In this document: piece after piece, positions 1 through 8,585 of the stretch
Numbering within the stretch: the stretch's first letter is position 1
How the letters are laid out: each line of letters begins with the position of its first letter
Assembly: GCA_043820985.1 (NCBI GenBank)
Contig: JBDRDH010000213.1
Coordinates: 1 to 64,000 of the forward strand
Source: JAAYXS01 sp043820985
GTDB lineage: Bacteria; Planctomycetota; Phycisphaerae; UBA1845; Fen-1342
DNA: 64,000 nt
Direction of reading: 5' to 3'
Made by a program: the position numbers and the translations under genes
The notes under the pieces: model-generated
What the model saw: the letters and a program-made list of their open reading frames with translations, nothing else
Told to the model about the DNA's origin: nothing
Databases searched by the model: none

Positions 1-133
1 GTTGATGAGCGTCTACCGCACGTTGCGCCTGCGCGGCCACGACCCGCTGCACACGCTCGCCACCGCCCTGCGCATCTACCTGCAAACCACCCACCTCCCT
101 CCATTACCCGCCGCCGACTCTGCAAGCGAGTGA
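1..133 (+). CDS. Transposase, C-terminal fragment (probable IS66 family)
   Basis: The window opens inside a gene. The frame beginning at base 2 reads 43 residues and stops at TGA 131-133. It contains SVYRTLRLRGHDPL followed by an ALRIYLQT stretch and a PPLPA tail, which resembles the extreme C-terminus of IS66-type transposases found in planctomycetes. IS66 elements move by DDE-type cut-and-paste chemistry, but none of the catalytic core lies in the window. No terminal inverted repeat is obvious in the bases after the stop. The family call rests on about 30 residues, so it is tentative. Confidence 0.5.
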   Translation, partial: LMSVYRTLRLRGHDPLHTLATALRIYLQTTHLPPLPAADSASE

Positions 134-240
134 ACTGTTACCATTGACATATCCCCCTTTCGCGGACTTTCTCACTGGCGTTGGAAGGGCAGTACTTCCA
201 GGTTTGGTCACTGTGTCTGGAAATCAACATCCAATACCAC

Positions 241-498
241 CTACGCTTGGTCTTCGCCGTCCTTTTCCTTTGCTTTGCTCGGGAGTTGATTCCACATGAA
301 CATACCCCAAACGTAGCCGCCAATTGCCCAAAGTGGCAGAAAGCGCAGGCCCAGGAGCATCTGGTTGATGTATCCGGATTGACCCTCCCAGATCAATGGA
401 TACATCGCTGCATAAATCACGCCCGCCGGCAAACCAAAGCCGATGACACCGCGAAACCAGATAAAACGCCTTCTCTGCCGTTGCCTGTCTTCTGTCAT
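241..498 (-). CDS. Small membrane protein of unknown function
   Basis: This reads 85 residues from an ATG at 498 that has a GGAG ribosome-binding site about 8 bases upstream; a GTG at 525 is in frame but lacks such a site. The N-terminus is very basic (RQRQRRR). It is followed by two hydrophobic segments at roughly residues 15-35 (FGLPAGVIYAAMYPLIW) and 50-70 (LGLRFLPLWAIGGYVWGMFM) and a charged lysine/glutamate-rich tail. This fits a two-pass inner-membrane protein with both ends in the cytoplasm. I do not recognise a family. It lies downstream of another unknown gene on the same strand, with 46 bases between them. Confidence 0.45.
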   Translation of the reverse strand: MTEDRQRQRRRFIWFRGVIGFGLPAGVIYAAMYPLIWEGQSGYINQMLLGLRFLPLWAIGGYVWGMFMWNQLPSKAKEKDGEDQA

Positions 499-544
499 GA
501 CCAGAACTCCATGATCAGCCGGCACGTTCGAATACGCCCGTCAT

Positions 545-1060
545 TCAACCATCCGGACGTATTTTTTCGAGCCTATCCACCCAGTGGCGAAGACTTGTGA
601 TGTAGTTCAGGCCGCAGCCGTCACCTAACCCGAGCGAACATCGCGATGTCAACATCCATGCGCGCAGTCGGCCCAATTCCTCATCTGTGTAAAGCGTTGG
701 CCCACGCGGTGGCGCAAGCGCTGCCTCTGACGTTATTGCGATTGGAGGAGGCTGGCGCGGCTGGATGCGCTCATGCCACAACCACACCTCATCGAACCCG
801 GTGAAGAATTCCGCATCCTCTTCGTGGATGCGTAGGAGGCCGGCGCCATCGAGAACGAAGCCGAATGGAAAACACGAACCCTCATCCAGGTAGCGAGAGA
901 ATACTCCGCGAACTTCTGGCACGGATTCAAACCACCAACTGTCCAGGCAGCGGATCAACACAGTTGCGAATCCGCGCACCTCATTCTCCAACGTCTCCAG
1001 CACGTCGGGAATGCTGGCATCCTCACGAAAGCCAAGCCACGCAGACTCCTCATTACCCAT
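545..1060 (-). CDS. Conserved-looking hypothetical protein
   Basis: An open frame of 171 residues from ATG 1060; a GTG at 1072 is also possible. There is no signal peptide or membrane segment. The protein is acidic and tryptophan-rich, with WWFESVPEV and a short segment FPFGFVLDGAGLLRIHEED that reads like a compact beta-sheet. It has a proline-rich stretch near residue 105 (RIQPRQPPPIAI). I do not recognise the family. Codon use is ordinary for the window and no credible ORF competes on the other strand. It could form an operon with the small membrane protein gene downstream. Confidence 0.45.
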   Translation of the reverse strand: MGNEESAWLGFREDASIPDVLETLENEVRGFATVLIRCLDSWWFESVPEVRGVFSRYLDEGSCFPFGFVLDGAGLLRIHEEDAEFFTGFDEVWLWHERIQPRQPPPIAITSEAALAPPRGPTLYTDEELGRLRAWMLTSRCSLGLGDGCGLNYITSLRHWVDRLEKIRPDG

Positions 1061-1206
1061 GTTATTTACCACGTCTCATTTCTGGTTAATGACGCCTGCG
1101 GTCCACGGCGTCTGCGGCACTTCGCCCGACATCTACTACTCAATATGATCACATGTATGCCCCACAATCATCAATTACCCCAAGGTAGCGATTGGGCCAG
1201 AGTGAA

Positions 1207-1280
<74 letters not shown>

Positions 1281-1695
1281 ATCGTACGTCCATCACTTGG
1301 GCGGATCCGGAATAGGCCGTTACCTCGGCTCGGCGGGAGCCTCGCCCTCCCTGGGACACGGCTGACACAGCCGTGCCACCCGTTGTGCGGCTCGGCGGGA
1401 GCCTCGCCCTCCCGTGGGAGCCTCGCCCTCCCATGAAAGCCTCGCCCTCTCGTTATCGCCGGATCGTATCTGAATCCGCTTTGGACAATTGGAAGTCTAA
1501 CTGACCCCGGATGGGCGTCAAGGAGAGTTTGTGGTGGGGAAGTAATGGCGAATTGCGAATTTCAAATGGCGCATTAAAGGAGGGGCCGACAGCCTCACTC
1601 CTCAACCCTCAATCCCCAATCCTCCATCCCCAATCCTCACCCCTTATCCAGGACCGATTCCCAAATTCGAACTCAGCGGGTACACTTTTCAGGTT
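1281..1695. repeat. Non-coding gap filled with palindromic GGGAGCCTCGCCCTCCC repeats
   Basis: No gene is visible between the tRNA and the mgtC-like gene. Two copies of a 25-base unit (GGCTCGG then CGGGAGCCTCGCCCTCCC) lie at 1327-1351 and 1389-1413. A shorter copy is at 1416-1432 and a degenerate one at 1435-1452. Between the first two is a perfect 7-bp hairpin, CACGGCT/AGCCGTG, at 1357-1375. Further right, 1600-1650 is a low-complexity run built from imperfect CAATCCCC and CAATCCTC units. The same GGGAGCC family recurs at 49948-50003, so it is dispersed in the genome. Confidence 0.75.
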
Positions 1696-2343
1696 ATGGT
1701 TCCCGAAGGTGAATTGCTATTGCGGTTGTTGGTGGCCGGTGTGGCGGGGGCGCTGATTGGCGTCGAGCGCGAGCTGCACGACAAACCCGCCGGCCTGCGG
1801 ACAAATGTCATGATCTGCCTGGGGGCGGCGCTGTTCACGGTGATCTCGATACGCGTTTCGGAAGGGGCCAAAATTGGCGATCCGGCGCGGATTGCGGCTC
1901 AAATAGTCACCGGCGTCGGCTTCCTCGGTGCCGGAGCCATCATCCAGACGCGCGGTCATGTTATCGGGCTCACCACGGCGGCGACCATCTGGATCGTCGC
2001 CAGCGTCGGCATGGCCCTGGGCGCGGGCGAATACTTGCTTGGGAGTATTGCAACTGTCATGACCGTCGGTGTCCTCTTCGGGCTGTCGTTTGTCGAGGAG
2101 GCGATCGCCAACTGGCGTACAACCGCGAAGTTCCAGATCGTGATGGAGCCGTCACCTGAGTTGAACAGTGCCATCAAGCAACACGTGCGGAAGATGGGGC
2201 TCTACCGTAAAGCCTGGCGGATCAGCAAAGCGCCGGAGGGCTTCGTCGGCTTTTTGAAGGTGATCGGCCCGGAGCAAAAGCTGCTGGAATTGCAGAAGCA
2301 GTTGATACTCGAAGAGGGTGTCAAGTCGCTCCAGCGACTTTGA
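1696..2343 (+). CDS. MgtC/SapB family membrane protein
   Basis: A 215-residue protein. The N-terminal ~130 residues are the MgtC domain: four to five hydrophobic helices with the family signatures LIGVERE near residue 23, GLRTNVMICLGAALF near 35-50 and TGVGFLGAGAI near 75. The C-terminal ~75 residues form a soluble domain. MgtC proteins act in the inner membrane in magnesium-limited growth or acid adaptation, in some species by inhibiting the F-type ATPase; the exact role here cannot be read from sequence. The start is ATG 1696. The gene stands alone after a repeat-filled gap and is followed by an inverted-repeat element. Confidence 0.9.
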   Translation: MVPEGELLLRLLVAGVAGALIGVERELHDKPAGLRTNVMICLGAALFTVISIRVSEGAKIGDPARIAAQIVTGVGFLGAGAIIQTRGHVIGLTTAATIWIVASVGMALGAGEYLLGSIATVMTVGVLFGLSFVEEAIANWRTTAKFQIVMEPSPELNSAIKQHVRKMGLYRKAWRISKAPEGFVGFLKVIGPEQKLLELQKQLILEEGVKSLQRL

Positions 2344-2352
2344 TCGTCGGCT

Positions 2353-2421
2353 GGGGGACAGGCACCTCACGGGGTCTGCGTTTCTGAACCATCGAGGCGA
2401 TTCACGCTCGGTGCCAGTCCC
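2353..2421. repeat. Inverted-repeat element with GGGACAGGCACC arms
   Basis: The left arm GGGACAGGCACC (2355-2366) and the right arm GGTGCCAGTCCC (2410-2421) are complementary at 11 of 12 positions and enclose about 43 bases. Sequences of the form GGGACAGGCACC...GGTGCC(A/T)GTCCC are familiar as dispersed REP-like palindromes in planctomycetes and other bacteria. No transposase accompanies this one. It lies directly after the mgtC-like gene, where it could also act as an RNA hairpin at the transcript end. Confidence 0.55.
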
Positions 2422-2624
2422 TTGTGCCGACCGCCGACTAGGGGCAAATACCCCCCAATGTCCCGGAATCGCCTGATTCTCCGTTTTCGCCTTGACAAAC
2501 AATAGGGGGGCGCGCAATACTTCATATCGGACCCCTTGTCCCCTGTACCGGGGGGCCGCGCCGTGGGGTGGTCGCCGCACGGTGGGGCCCGTGTCAGGGA
2601 CGGGGGCATGCGGGGAGTCACAAC

Positions 2625-3464
2625 ATGAAGGCAGGGCTGTCGCTCAAGCTGCTGGGTGTTGTCGGGCTGGTCGTGGGCTTGGCCGCTCTTTTCCTCATAG
2701 TGCTGCTCAAGGGGTTGGCGGCGGACGATTCACGAACAACGGAGACCGCCAGTGTGCTGGCGCCCTTCGCACCGGTCGGTGAGGACTTCGTTGGGTTTCT
2801 GGAGCCGGTGCTCGACCTGGGTGAAGTCCCCTGGGCGACCGAGCAGTTCGTATCGCTTCCTTTCGTGAACCAGACTGCGCAACCGGTGACTATTGACTCA
2901 ATCACATCGACGTGCGGATGCGTGCTCGCACACGACGCGTCGGCGTACCAAGGTCGGGTTGTAACACCCGGGAGTGAACTGGCGATTGAAGTTGGGATGG
3001 AGACCGGCAAGAAATTAGGTCGGAAACGGGCGCATATTGAACTGGGAACGACGAGCGGTCGGTCCTTCGGCGTGCTGGTGCGAGCGTGGGTCGTGGGGAG
3101 TTGGGACCTGTCGGCGGACGAGGTCCATTTCGGCAAGGTCTTCTTCGACGACCCTGCCGACCCCGTGATGTCGGTCGTCTTCTCGTCGGAGTCAGATCGC
3201 GTGGCGGCCACCCCGGAAGCCGACGCCCCGTGGCTGGTGTGCTCAAGGCGGTCGGGCAAAGCGGGTGATGGCGGGCAGGAAATCGAGCTACGGATCGTGA
3301 AAGACAAGCTGTCGCCGGGCGTGAATTCGTGTACGGTTGAGGTGCGGACAACGAACCAGACTACCAACCCGTGCGACTACAGGATTACCGGGTACAGTAC
3401 TGAATCCGGAAACCGTTATGAAGAGCACCAAGTAGCACCGGGTGGCTGCGTGAGGCCCACGTGA
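2625..3464 (+). CDS. DUF1573 domain protein, membrane-anchored/exported
   Basis: From ATG 2625 (GGGGAG site about 7 bases upstream) the protein has 279 residues. Residues 8-27 form a strong hydrophobic segment (LLGVVGLVVGLAALFLIVLL), so it is exported or anchored at the N-terminus. Residues about 60-150 match DUF1573: LDLGEV, then LPFVNQTAQPVTID, then the hallmark STCGCV. DUF1573 is an Ig-like domain common in exported proteins of Bacteroidetes and Planctomycetes, with no established biochemical role. A second Ig-like repeat follows. Its stop overlaps or nearly abuts the next gene, and the pair recurs at 8586-11595, implying that the two products work together. Confidence 0.8.
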   Translation: MKAGLSLKLLGVVGLVVGLAALFLIVLLKGLAADDSRTTETASVLAPFAPVGEDFVGFLEPVLDLGEVPWATEQFVSLPFVNQTAQPVTIDSITSTCGCVLAHDASAYQGRVVTPGSELAIEVGMETGKKLGRKRAHIELGTTSGRSFGVLVRAWVVGSWDLSADEVHFGKVFFDDPADPVMSVVFSSESDRVAATPEADAPWLVCSRRSGKAGDGGQEIELRIVKDKLSPGVNSCTVEVRTTNQTTNPCDYRITGYSTESGNRYEEHQVAPGGCVRPT

Positions 3465-3484
3465 TGTTCCATGGAGGCCACGCC

Positions 3485-4861
3485 GTGAGGACGTACGCTC
3501 TTCTTGTAGTGATCGCCTGTGCGCCAATTGGGGTACGCGGACAGGACAGATCGCCGGCGCTAATCGGCCTGGAAAACGCCCGGGAGCAGCTACGGACCGG
3601 GCACGTCATCTGGAGCACGCGCTGCAACCGGCCAAAGACCCCCGACGATGAGCTTATGATCCACCGCTGGCATTCCTTTGACGTCCCGCGGTACTTCACT
3701 TCCCAGTTCACCAGCGACGAGTACCTGGTCGAAGACAACGGCGACCCCGCTGGCGTGGTGTTTCCCACACGCGACGGCACGCCACATCCCGAACTGGGCT
3801 ACCTACCCATGCGCTACCTGCGGTACGAGGGCGCCGTGTGGGAGCATCGTGACGGTGAGCCCCTCGCGACGGTGCGCCGGGGGCTTCGGTTCCTGCCGAA
3901 TCCCCGGTTGCTGGGGATGACGGCGGTTATCGAATCAGGCGCCGACTGTCACCGGATCATCTGGGGCCATGGGGAAGAATACTCGTACGAAACGCGGATT
4001 GTCGACGGCCTGTACGAAGTGACACGTCATTCCGCGAACGGCGCGGGGGTGTATCTGTTCCTCCTGGACCCGGAGCGCGGCTGGAACCCGGTGCGCTACG
4101 CGTTCCTCAATAACGATCAGGTGGTGCGCGAAGTGCGCAGCACGCTGAAACAGTACGGCGACGTGTGGTTCCCTGAGCGCATCGAGCTGTACGACCGGGA
4201 GCACGAGGGCGGGGAGGAACCGACGTACGTGATCGACGTGCTGTCCGCATCGTTCAATGAGCCGGACCATCCCAAGCGGCTCACCCCGGAATCGATCGGC
4301 ATCGAGGTTGGCACGAATATTACGGTGGAAGAGTGGGGCAGTAGCATCCGCCGCATCGGAATGTTCGGCTGGGACAAGAAGAAGCTGGTACCACTAAAGG
4401 AACTGTTCGAGCGCATACGCGCCGGCGAGCTGGAGACCGGACCGCAGACCAGAGCAGCGGCTGAACACGACCAGGCCAAGGGCGCGGGGATGGAACTGTT
4501 CGAGACCGAATGGGAGCGCTACGTACGCCGCTTCATCGATAAGTACCGGCTGAACGAGCAACAGGCCGAACAAGCCTACAAGATCCTGCGCCATTGTCAG
4601 GAGCGCGGGCAGCAGCACCTCAGCCGGCATCAGGACGAGATTGACAGGATCCGCGCGGAGCTACGCGACTTGTCCGACGTGTCGCAGCCCAAACAGATCA
4701 AACGCGCCGAGACGCTGGGCCGGCTCAAGGAGCAGATGCTGCGCATCCAGGCACCGGTTAACCAGATATTCTATGGCGAGTTGGTGCCCCGCTTGCAGAA
4801 ACTGCCCACCCGCGCGCAGCGCCAAGCCGTGGCCGAACGCACGCCGTCCAACACGAAGTAA
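3485..4861 (+). CDS. Secreted protein of unknown function, paralogue of the 8586-9980 gene
   Basis: I place the start at GTG 3485 because GGAGG lies 7 bases upstream and the product then begins with a clean signal peptide (MRTYALLVVIACAPIGVRGQ); in-frame GTG 3461 gives a poorer one. The 458-residue protein has a mainly beta-stranded first part, about 55-270, with the landmarks LLDPERGWNPVR and YGDVWFPERIELY. By feel this resembles a LolA/LolB-like open barrel, an inference only. A charged helical C-terminal region follows (WERYVRRFIDKYRLNEQQ, then ILRHCQERGQQHL), probably a coiled coil. It lies directly downstream of a DUF1573 gene. Confidence 0.75.
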   Translation: MRTYALLVVIACAPIGVRGQDRSPALIGLENAREQLRTGHVIWSTRCNRPKTPDDELMIHRWHSFDVPRYFTSQFTSDEYLVEDNGDPAGVVFPTRDGTPHPELGYLPMRYLRYEGAVWEHRDGEPLATVRRGLRFLPNPRLLGMTAVIESGADCHRIIWGHGEEYSYETRIVDGLYEVTRHSANGAGVYLFLLDPERGWNPVRYAFLNNDQVVREVRSTLKQYGDVWFPERIELYDREHEGGEEPTYVIDVLSASFNEPDHPKRLTPESIGIEVGTNITVEEWGSSIRRIGMFGWDKKKLVPLKELFERIRAGELETGPQTRAAAEHDQAKGAGMELFETEWERYVRRFIDKYRLNEQQAEQAYKILRHCQERGQQHLSRHQDEIDRIRAELRDLSDVSQPKQIKRAETLGRLKEQMLRIQAPVNQIFYGELVPRLQKLPTRAQRQAVAERTPSNTK

Positions 4862-4904
4862 CACTGGGCCGCGGTCCATCCCGGTTTATCGCCGCAATGG
4901 GCCG

Positions 4905-5492
4905 CTACGCGTCGACGAAGCGGCAGGGGAGTTGCGTCGCCTGCCGCAGACGTTCCAGGTACTCTTCGCGGGGGATTTCAACCGTCCCAAAGCGGGCCAG
5001 GTGCGGAGTATGCCATTGCGTATCAAGCAGGGTATAGCCGCGCTGCCGCAGGTGTTTGACCAACGCCACCAGCGCGACTTTGGATGCGTCCGTGACGGCA
5101 TGGAACATGGACTCGCCGAAGAACGCGCCGCCGATCGCCAAGCCGTAAAGTCCGCCGACAAGCTGGTTGTCTTGCCAGGCTTCAACGCTATGGGTGTGGC
5201 CCTGGCGATGCAACTCACAATACACGGACATGATTAATGGTGATATCCAAGTCCCCTCGGGGCGGTCGGCACAAATGGCGATAACCCGGTCGAAAGCCGT
5301 ATCAAAACGAATCTCAAAAAACGACCGGCGGACCGTCTTGCGGAGCGTATGTGGAATGTGGAAGTTCTCGAGATCGAAGATGCAGCGCGGATCCGGACTG
5401 AACCAGAATATCCGACCGTCGAAATCGGCCATGGGAAAGACACCAGCACGGTAGCCGGCGAGGACCAATTCGGGGCTCAATGGCTCACTCAT
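4905..5492 (-). CDS. aat: Leucyl/phenylalanyl-tRNA--protein transferase
   Basis: A 195-residue protein matching Aat over its whole length. Diagnostic stretches are GYRAGVFPMAD at the N-terminus, WFSPDPRC, RKTVRRSFFEIRFDTAFD, and then VEAWQDNQLVGGLYGLAIGG and FFGESMFH in the GNAT-like core, ending with DTQWHTPHLARFG. The enzyme transfers Leu or Phe from aminoacyl-tRNA to proteins with N-terminal Lys or Arg, marking them for ClpS/ClpAP degradation (the bacterial N-end rule). It is convergent with the upstream secreted-protein gene, with 43 bases between their stops. It starts at ATG 5492. Confidence 0.95.
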   Translation of the reverse strand: MSEPLSPELVLAGYRAGVFPMADFDGRIFWFSPDPRCIFDLENFHIPHTLRKTVRRSFFEIRFDTAFDRVIAICADRPEGTWISPLIMSVYCELHRQGHTHSVEAWQDNQLVGGLYGLAIGGAFFGESMFHAVTDASKVALVALVKHLRQRGYTLLDTQWHTPHLARFGTVEIPREEYLERLRQATQLPCRFVDA

Positions 5493-5643
5493 CGGGTCTG
5501 GCTCGCGACAATAGCCGATAATAGGGGGACGCGCATGACGATATCTCGCGTGCTTCGCTCTGGCAAGTGAGCTAAGCGGCTCGTATGCTGTAGGAACAAG
5601 TAATGTCCGGCCAGGCCGCGGACACCGGAATGCGGATAGAATC

Positions 5644-6564
5644 GTGGATGTGAGTACTAAAAAGGAATTGTGTTTGGGCGGCCAGGGTGGGCGACCGGAT
5701 TGGTATGTCGCCGTCCAACAACGGGTCGATAACGCGCTTTCAACTCATTTGAAAAAGCTGGAAGCTGGATTCGATTCGCACAGCCGGCTGGGTGACGCCG
5801 TACACTATTCAGTGGCGCTGCCCGGCAAGCGTGTGCGGCCGGTGTTGGTGCTGGAGTCCTGCCGGTTATGTGGCGGAGATGATGAAACCGCGCTGGCGGC
5901 CGGGATCGCCCTGGAATGCGTACACGTGTTTTCGCTGATCCACGACGACCTGCCGGCGATGGATGATGATGAGTTGCGTCGTGGCCAGCCGTGTAACCAC
6001 AAGGTTTTCGGCGAGGCCCTGGCGATTCTGGCCGGCGATTGGTTGGCGGCTTATCCGTTCGCGCTGCTGGCGCGGGAGTATCCGCCCGAACTGGCGGCCC
6101 GCCTGACGGCCACCCTGGCCAATGGCATGCTGGGCATGGTCGAAGGTCAGAGCGCGGATGTGGTCAGCACCGAATTAGCGACCGATCCGGAGTTGGTAAA
6201 ATATATTCACCTGCATAAAACAGCTCGGCTGCTCGAAGTTGCCTGTCGGATGGGCGGGCTGTGTGCGGGTGCTCATGATGAAGTGCTCGAGGCAGTGACC
6301 AGTTATGGGCGGCATCTGGGTCTGGCGTTTCAAATCGCCGACGACCTGCTGGACGTAACCGGTAATACCGCAACGCTTGGCAAACAGGTTGGTAAGGATG
6401 CCAACGCGGCCAAGCAGACTTATCCGGCGGCGTTCGGCGTGGAGCAGAGCCGGACGCGGGCCTGGCAGGAGATTACCACGGCACTGGACGCGTTGAAGCC
6501 GTTCGGCGAGTCGGCGCAGCGGCTCAGGCAATTAGCGCAGTACGTGGTAATACGAGATCGATAG
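5644..6564 (+). CDS. ispA: Polyprenyl (farnesyl/geranylgeranyl) diphosphate synthase
   Basis: A 306-residue all-helical prenyltransferase. The first aspartate-rich motif DDLPAMDDD carries the two-residue insertion typical of bacterial type II farnesyl diphosphate synthases. The second motif is QIADDLLDVTG. GKRVRPVLVL near residue 60 binds the allylic substrate and LGKQVGKDANAAKQTYP near 245 is also conserved. It condenses IPP with allylic diphosphates in the cytoplasm. Product length (C15 or C20) cannot be fixed by eye. The start is GTG 5644, with GTG 5650 as an alternative and no strong ribosome-binding site for either. dxs follows after 46 bases, a common ispA-dxs isoprenoid operon. Confidence 0.9.
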   Translation: MDVSTKKELCLGGQGGRPDWYVAVQQRVDNALSTHLKKLEAGFDSHSRLGDAVHYSVALPGKRVRPVLVLESCRLCGGDDETALAAGIALECVHVFSLIHDDLPAMDDDELRRGQPCNHKVFGEALAILAGDWLAAYPFALLAREYPPELAARLTATLANGMLGMVEGQSADVVSTELATDPELVKYIHLHKTARLLEVACRMGGLCAGAHDEVLEAVTSYGRHLGLAFQIADDLLDVTGNTATLGKQVGKDANAAKQTYPAAFGVEQSRTRAWQEITTALDALKPFGESAQRLRQLAQYVVIRDR

Positions 6565-6610
6565 GACCCATGGATGGGTAGCACGAGGGGGAAGATGAGG
6601 ATAAACGCTC

Positions 6611-8533
6611 TTGAGTAAGAAGTTGCTCGACAACATTCGATCACCAGCAGACCTGCGGCCCTTGAGCATGGAGCAGCTCGATCAGTTGGCCGGCGAGATC
6701 CGCGAGCGGATCATCAACGTCGTGTGTCAGAATGGCGGGCACTTGGCCAGTAATCTGGGTGTGACCGAACTGACTTTAGCGCTGCACCGCGTGTACGATT
6801 TCCGACAGGATCGATTGCTCTGGGACGTGGGGCATCAATGCTACGTGCATAAGCTGGTGACCGGGCGCAATGCCAGGTTCGACACTTTGCGGCAGGCCGG
6901 GGGCATCAGCGGTTTTCCAAACACGTCCGAGAGCGAGTACGACCAGTTCGACGTGGGACACGCGGGTACGGCCATCGCGACCGCCGTCGGCATGGCACGT
7001 GGGGACTCGGCCACCGGTCGCGATTCGCGGGTGGTGGCATTGGTCGGTGACGCCAGCATCGTCAACGGCGTAGCCTTCGAGGGTCTGAATAAAGCCGGGA
7101 CGCTCAAGCGGCAATTTCTGGTGGTGCTGAACGACAACTCGATGGGTATCGCCAAGACGCAGGGTGGCATGGCGCGCTATCTGGCGCGCATGCGCGTCAG
7201 TAGTACTTATGAAGGCTTCAAGGCCCATGTGCGTTCGGCTTTGCCCAAGGTGCCGCTGGTTGGCAAGAGTGTGTTCAGCGCGCTGGAACAGCTCAAGAAC
7301 AGCATCAAGGTATCGGTCACGCCCCGGCAGATCTTCGAGCAGCTTGGATTTGTCTACGTGGGACCGATCGACGGGCACAACCTGCGGCAGCTCGTGGAGA
7401 TCCTCGAAATTTTGAAGGACGTGCAGCACCCGGTGCTTCTGCACGCACATACAATCAAGGGGCGGGGTTGTGACTGGGCGATGAACGATCCCTGCGCTTT
7501 CCATAGTCCCGGGCGACTGGAAATCGTGGGCGACTCGGTGCGCGTCATCGAGGCCGAGCGCAAGAGCTGGACGCGCGCCCTGGCGGACGCGGCCACGCAG
7601 GTGATGCGCGAGGATGAACGCATCTGTGCATTGACGGCCGCCATGCCCGACGGTACCGGCGTGGCGAAAATCCGGGAGGAATTTCCGCAGCGCTGTCTGG
7701 ACTGCGGTATCGCCGAGAGCTGCACGGTCGACGTCGCGGCCGGTTTGGCACGCAGTGGACTGCGCCCGCTGGCCTGTATTTACTCGACTTTCCTGCAACG
7801 GGCGTTCGATCAGGTATTTCAGGAGGTGGTCTTGCAGGGCTTGCCGGTGGGCTTCTGCATCGACCGGGCCGGGCTGGTGGGTGGCGATGGCGCGGTACAT
7901 CACGGTTATCTGGATATCGCCTTCCTGCGCTGTTTCCAGAAAATGGTGTTGATGTCGCCGGCGGATGAGCCGGAGTTGCTGGCGGCCTTGCGCTTCGGGC
8001 TCAAGCTGAACGGCCCCTTCGCCATCCGTTACCCGCGCGATACGGTGCCGTCGCCGTTCGGCGAGGCGCCGCCGTTCCACCTGGGCAAGAGCCGCGTGAT
8101 GCGTACGGGGCCGGACGCCACCATCCTGGCATATGGCACCGGTGTGCAATACGCCCTGGAGGCCGCGGAGAAACTGGCCGCTGATGATATATATGTCACG
8201 GTGGTCAATGCTCGTTTTGCCAAGCCGATCGACAAGGATATGGTCACGACGGCGATTACCCGCGGTCAGCCGGTAATTACAGTCGAGGAGCACTCGGTGG
8301 CGGGGGGCTTTGGTAGTGCCGTGCTGGAGACCGCCAACCGCCTGGGTCTGCCGACTGATTCGATCATCCTGCTCGGGATGGCGGAAGATCACTTCTACGC
8401 CCACGGCTCGCGCGCCGCGCAACTGGCGGAAGCCGGCCTCGACGCCGCCGGCATCAAGACGGTAGTACAGCGCGCGGTCAAGGCGGCACGCGCCGGTGCG
8501 GCGTCCCGGACCGGGCTGGGACGCACGGTCTGA
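6611..8533 (+). CDS. dxs: 1-deoxy-D-xylulose-5-phosphate synthase
   Basis: A 640-residue thiamine-diphosphate enzyme that joins pyruvate and glyceraldehyde 3-phosphate, the first step of the MEP isoprenoid pathway. Visible motifs are NGGHLASNLGVTELT, WDVGHQCYVHK, FPNTSESEYD and DVGHAGTAIATAVGMARG. The ThDP/Mg motif reads GDASIVNG...LNDNSMGI, with Ala where E. coli has the third-position Gly of GDG. The pyrimidine-domain glutamate lies in LDCGIAESCTVDVAAGLA, and the transketolase C-terminal domain has TVEEHSVAGGFGSAV. The start is TTG 6611 with GATGAGG about 10 bases upstream. It shares an operon with the prenyltransferase gene upstream. Confidence 0.93.
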   Translation: MSKKLLDNIRSPADLRPLSMEQLDQLAGEIRERIINVVCQNGGHLASNLGVTELTLALHRVYDFRQDRLLWDVGHQCYVHKLVTGRNARFDTLRQAGGISGFPNTSESEYDQFDVGHAGTAIATAVGMARGDSATGRDSRVVALVGDASIVNGVAFEGLNKAGTLKRQFLVVLNDNSMGIAKTQGGMARYLARMRVSSTYEGFKAHVRSALPKVPLVGKSVFSALEQLKNSIKVSVTPRQIFEQLGFVYVGPIDGHNLRQLVEILEILKDVQHPVLLHAHTIKGRGCDWAMNDPCAFHSPGRLEIVGDSVRVIEAERKSWTRALADAATQVMREDERICALTAAMPDGTGVAKIREEFPQRCLDCGIAESCTVDVAAGLARSGLRPLACIYSTFLQRAFDQVFQEVVLQGLPVGFCIDRAGLVGGDGAVHHGYLDIAFLRCFQKMVLMSPADEPELLAALRFGLKLNGPFAIRYPRDTVPSPFGEAPPFHLGKSRVMRTGPDATILAYGTGVQYALEAAEKLAADDIYVTVVNARFAKPIDKDMVTTAITRGQPVITVEEHSVAGGFGSAVLETANRLGLPTDSIILLGMAEDHFYAHGSRAAQLAEAGLDAAGIKTVVQRAVKAARAGAASRTGLGRTV

Positions 8534-8585
8534 CGGGGCTTGTTGGATGGTGGATGCCAGCCCGGCAGGCCTGCTGAGTGGCGCG

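Noticed and set aside
1327..1452. A CRISPR array
   Set aside because: The repeats are few, unequal in length and spaced irregularly (37, 2 and 2 bases), with no cas gene in the window.
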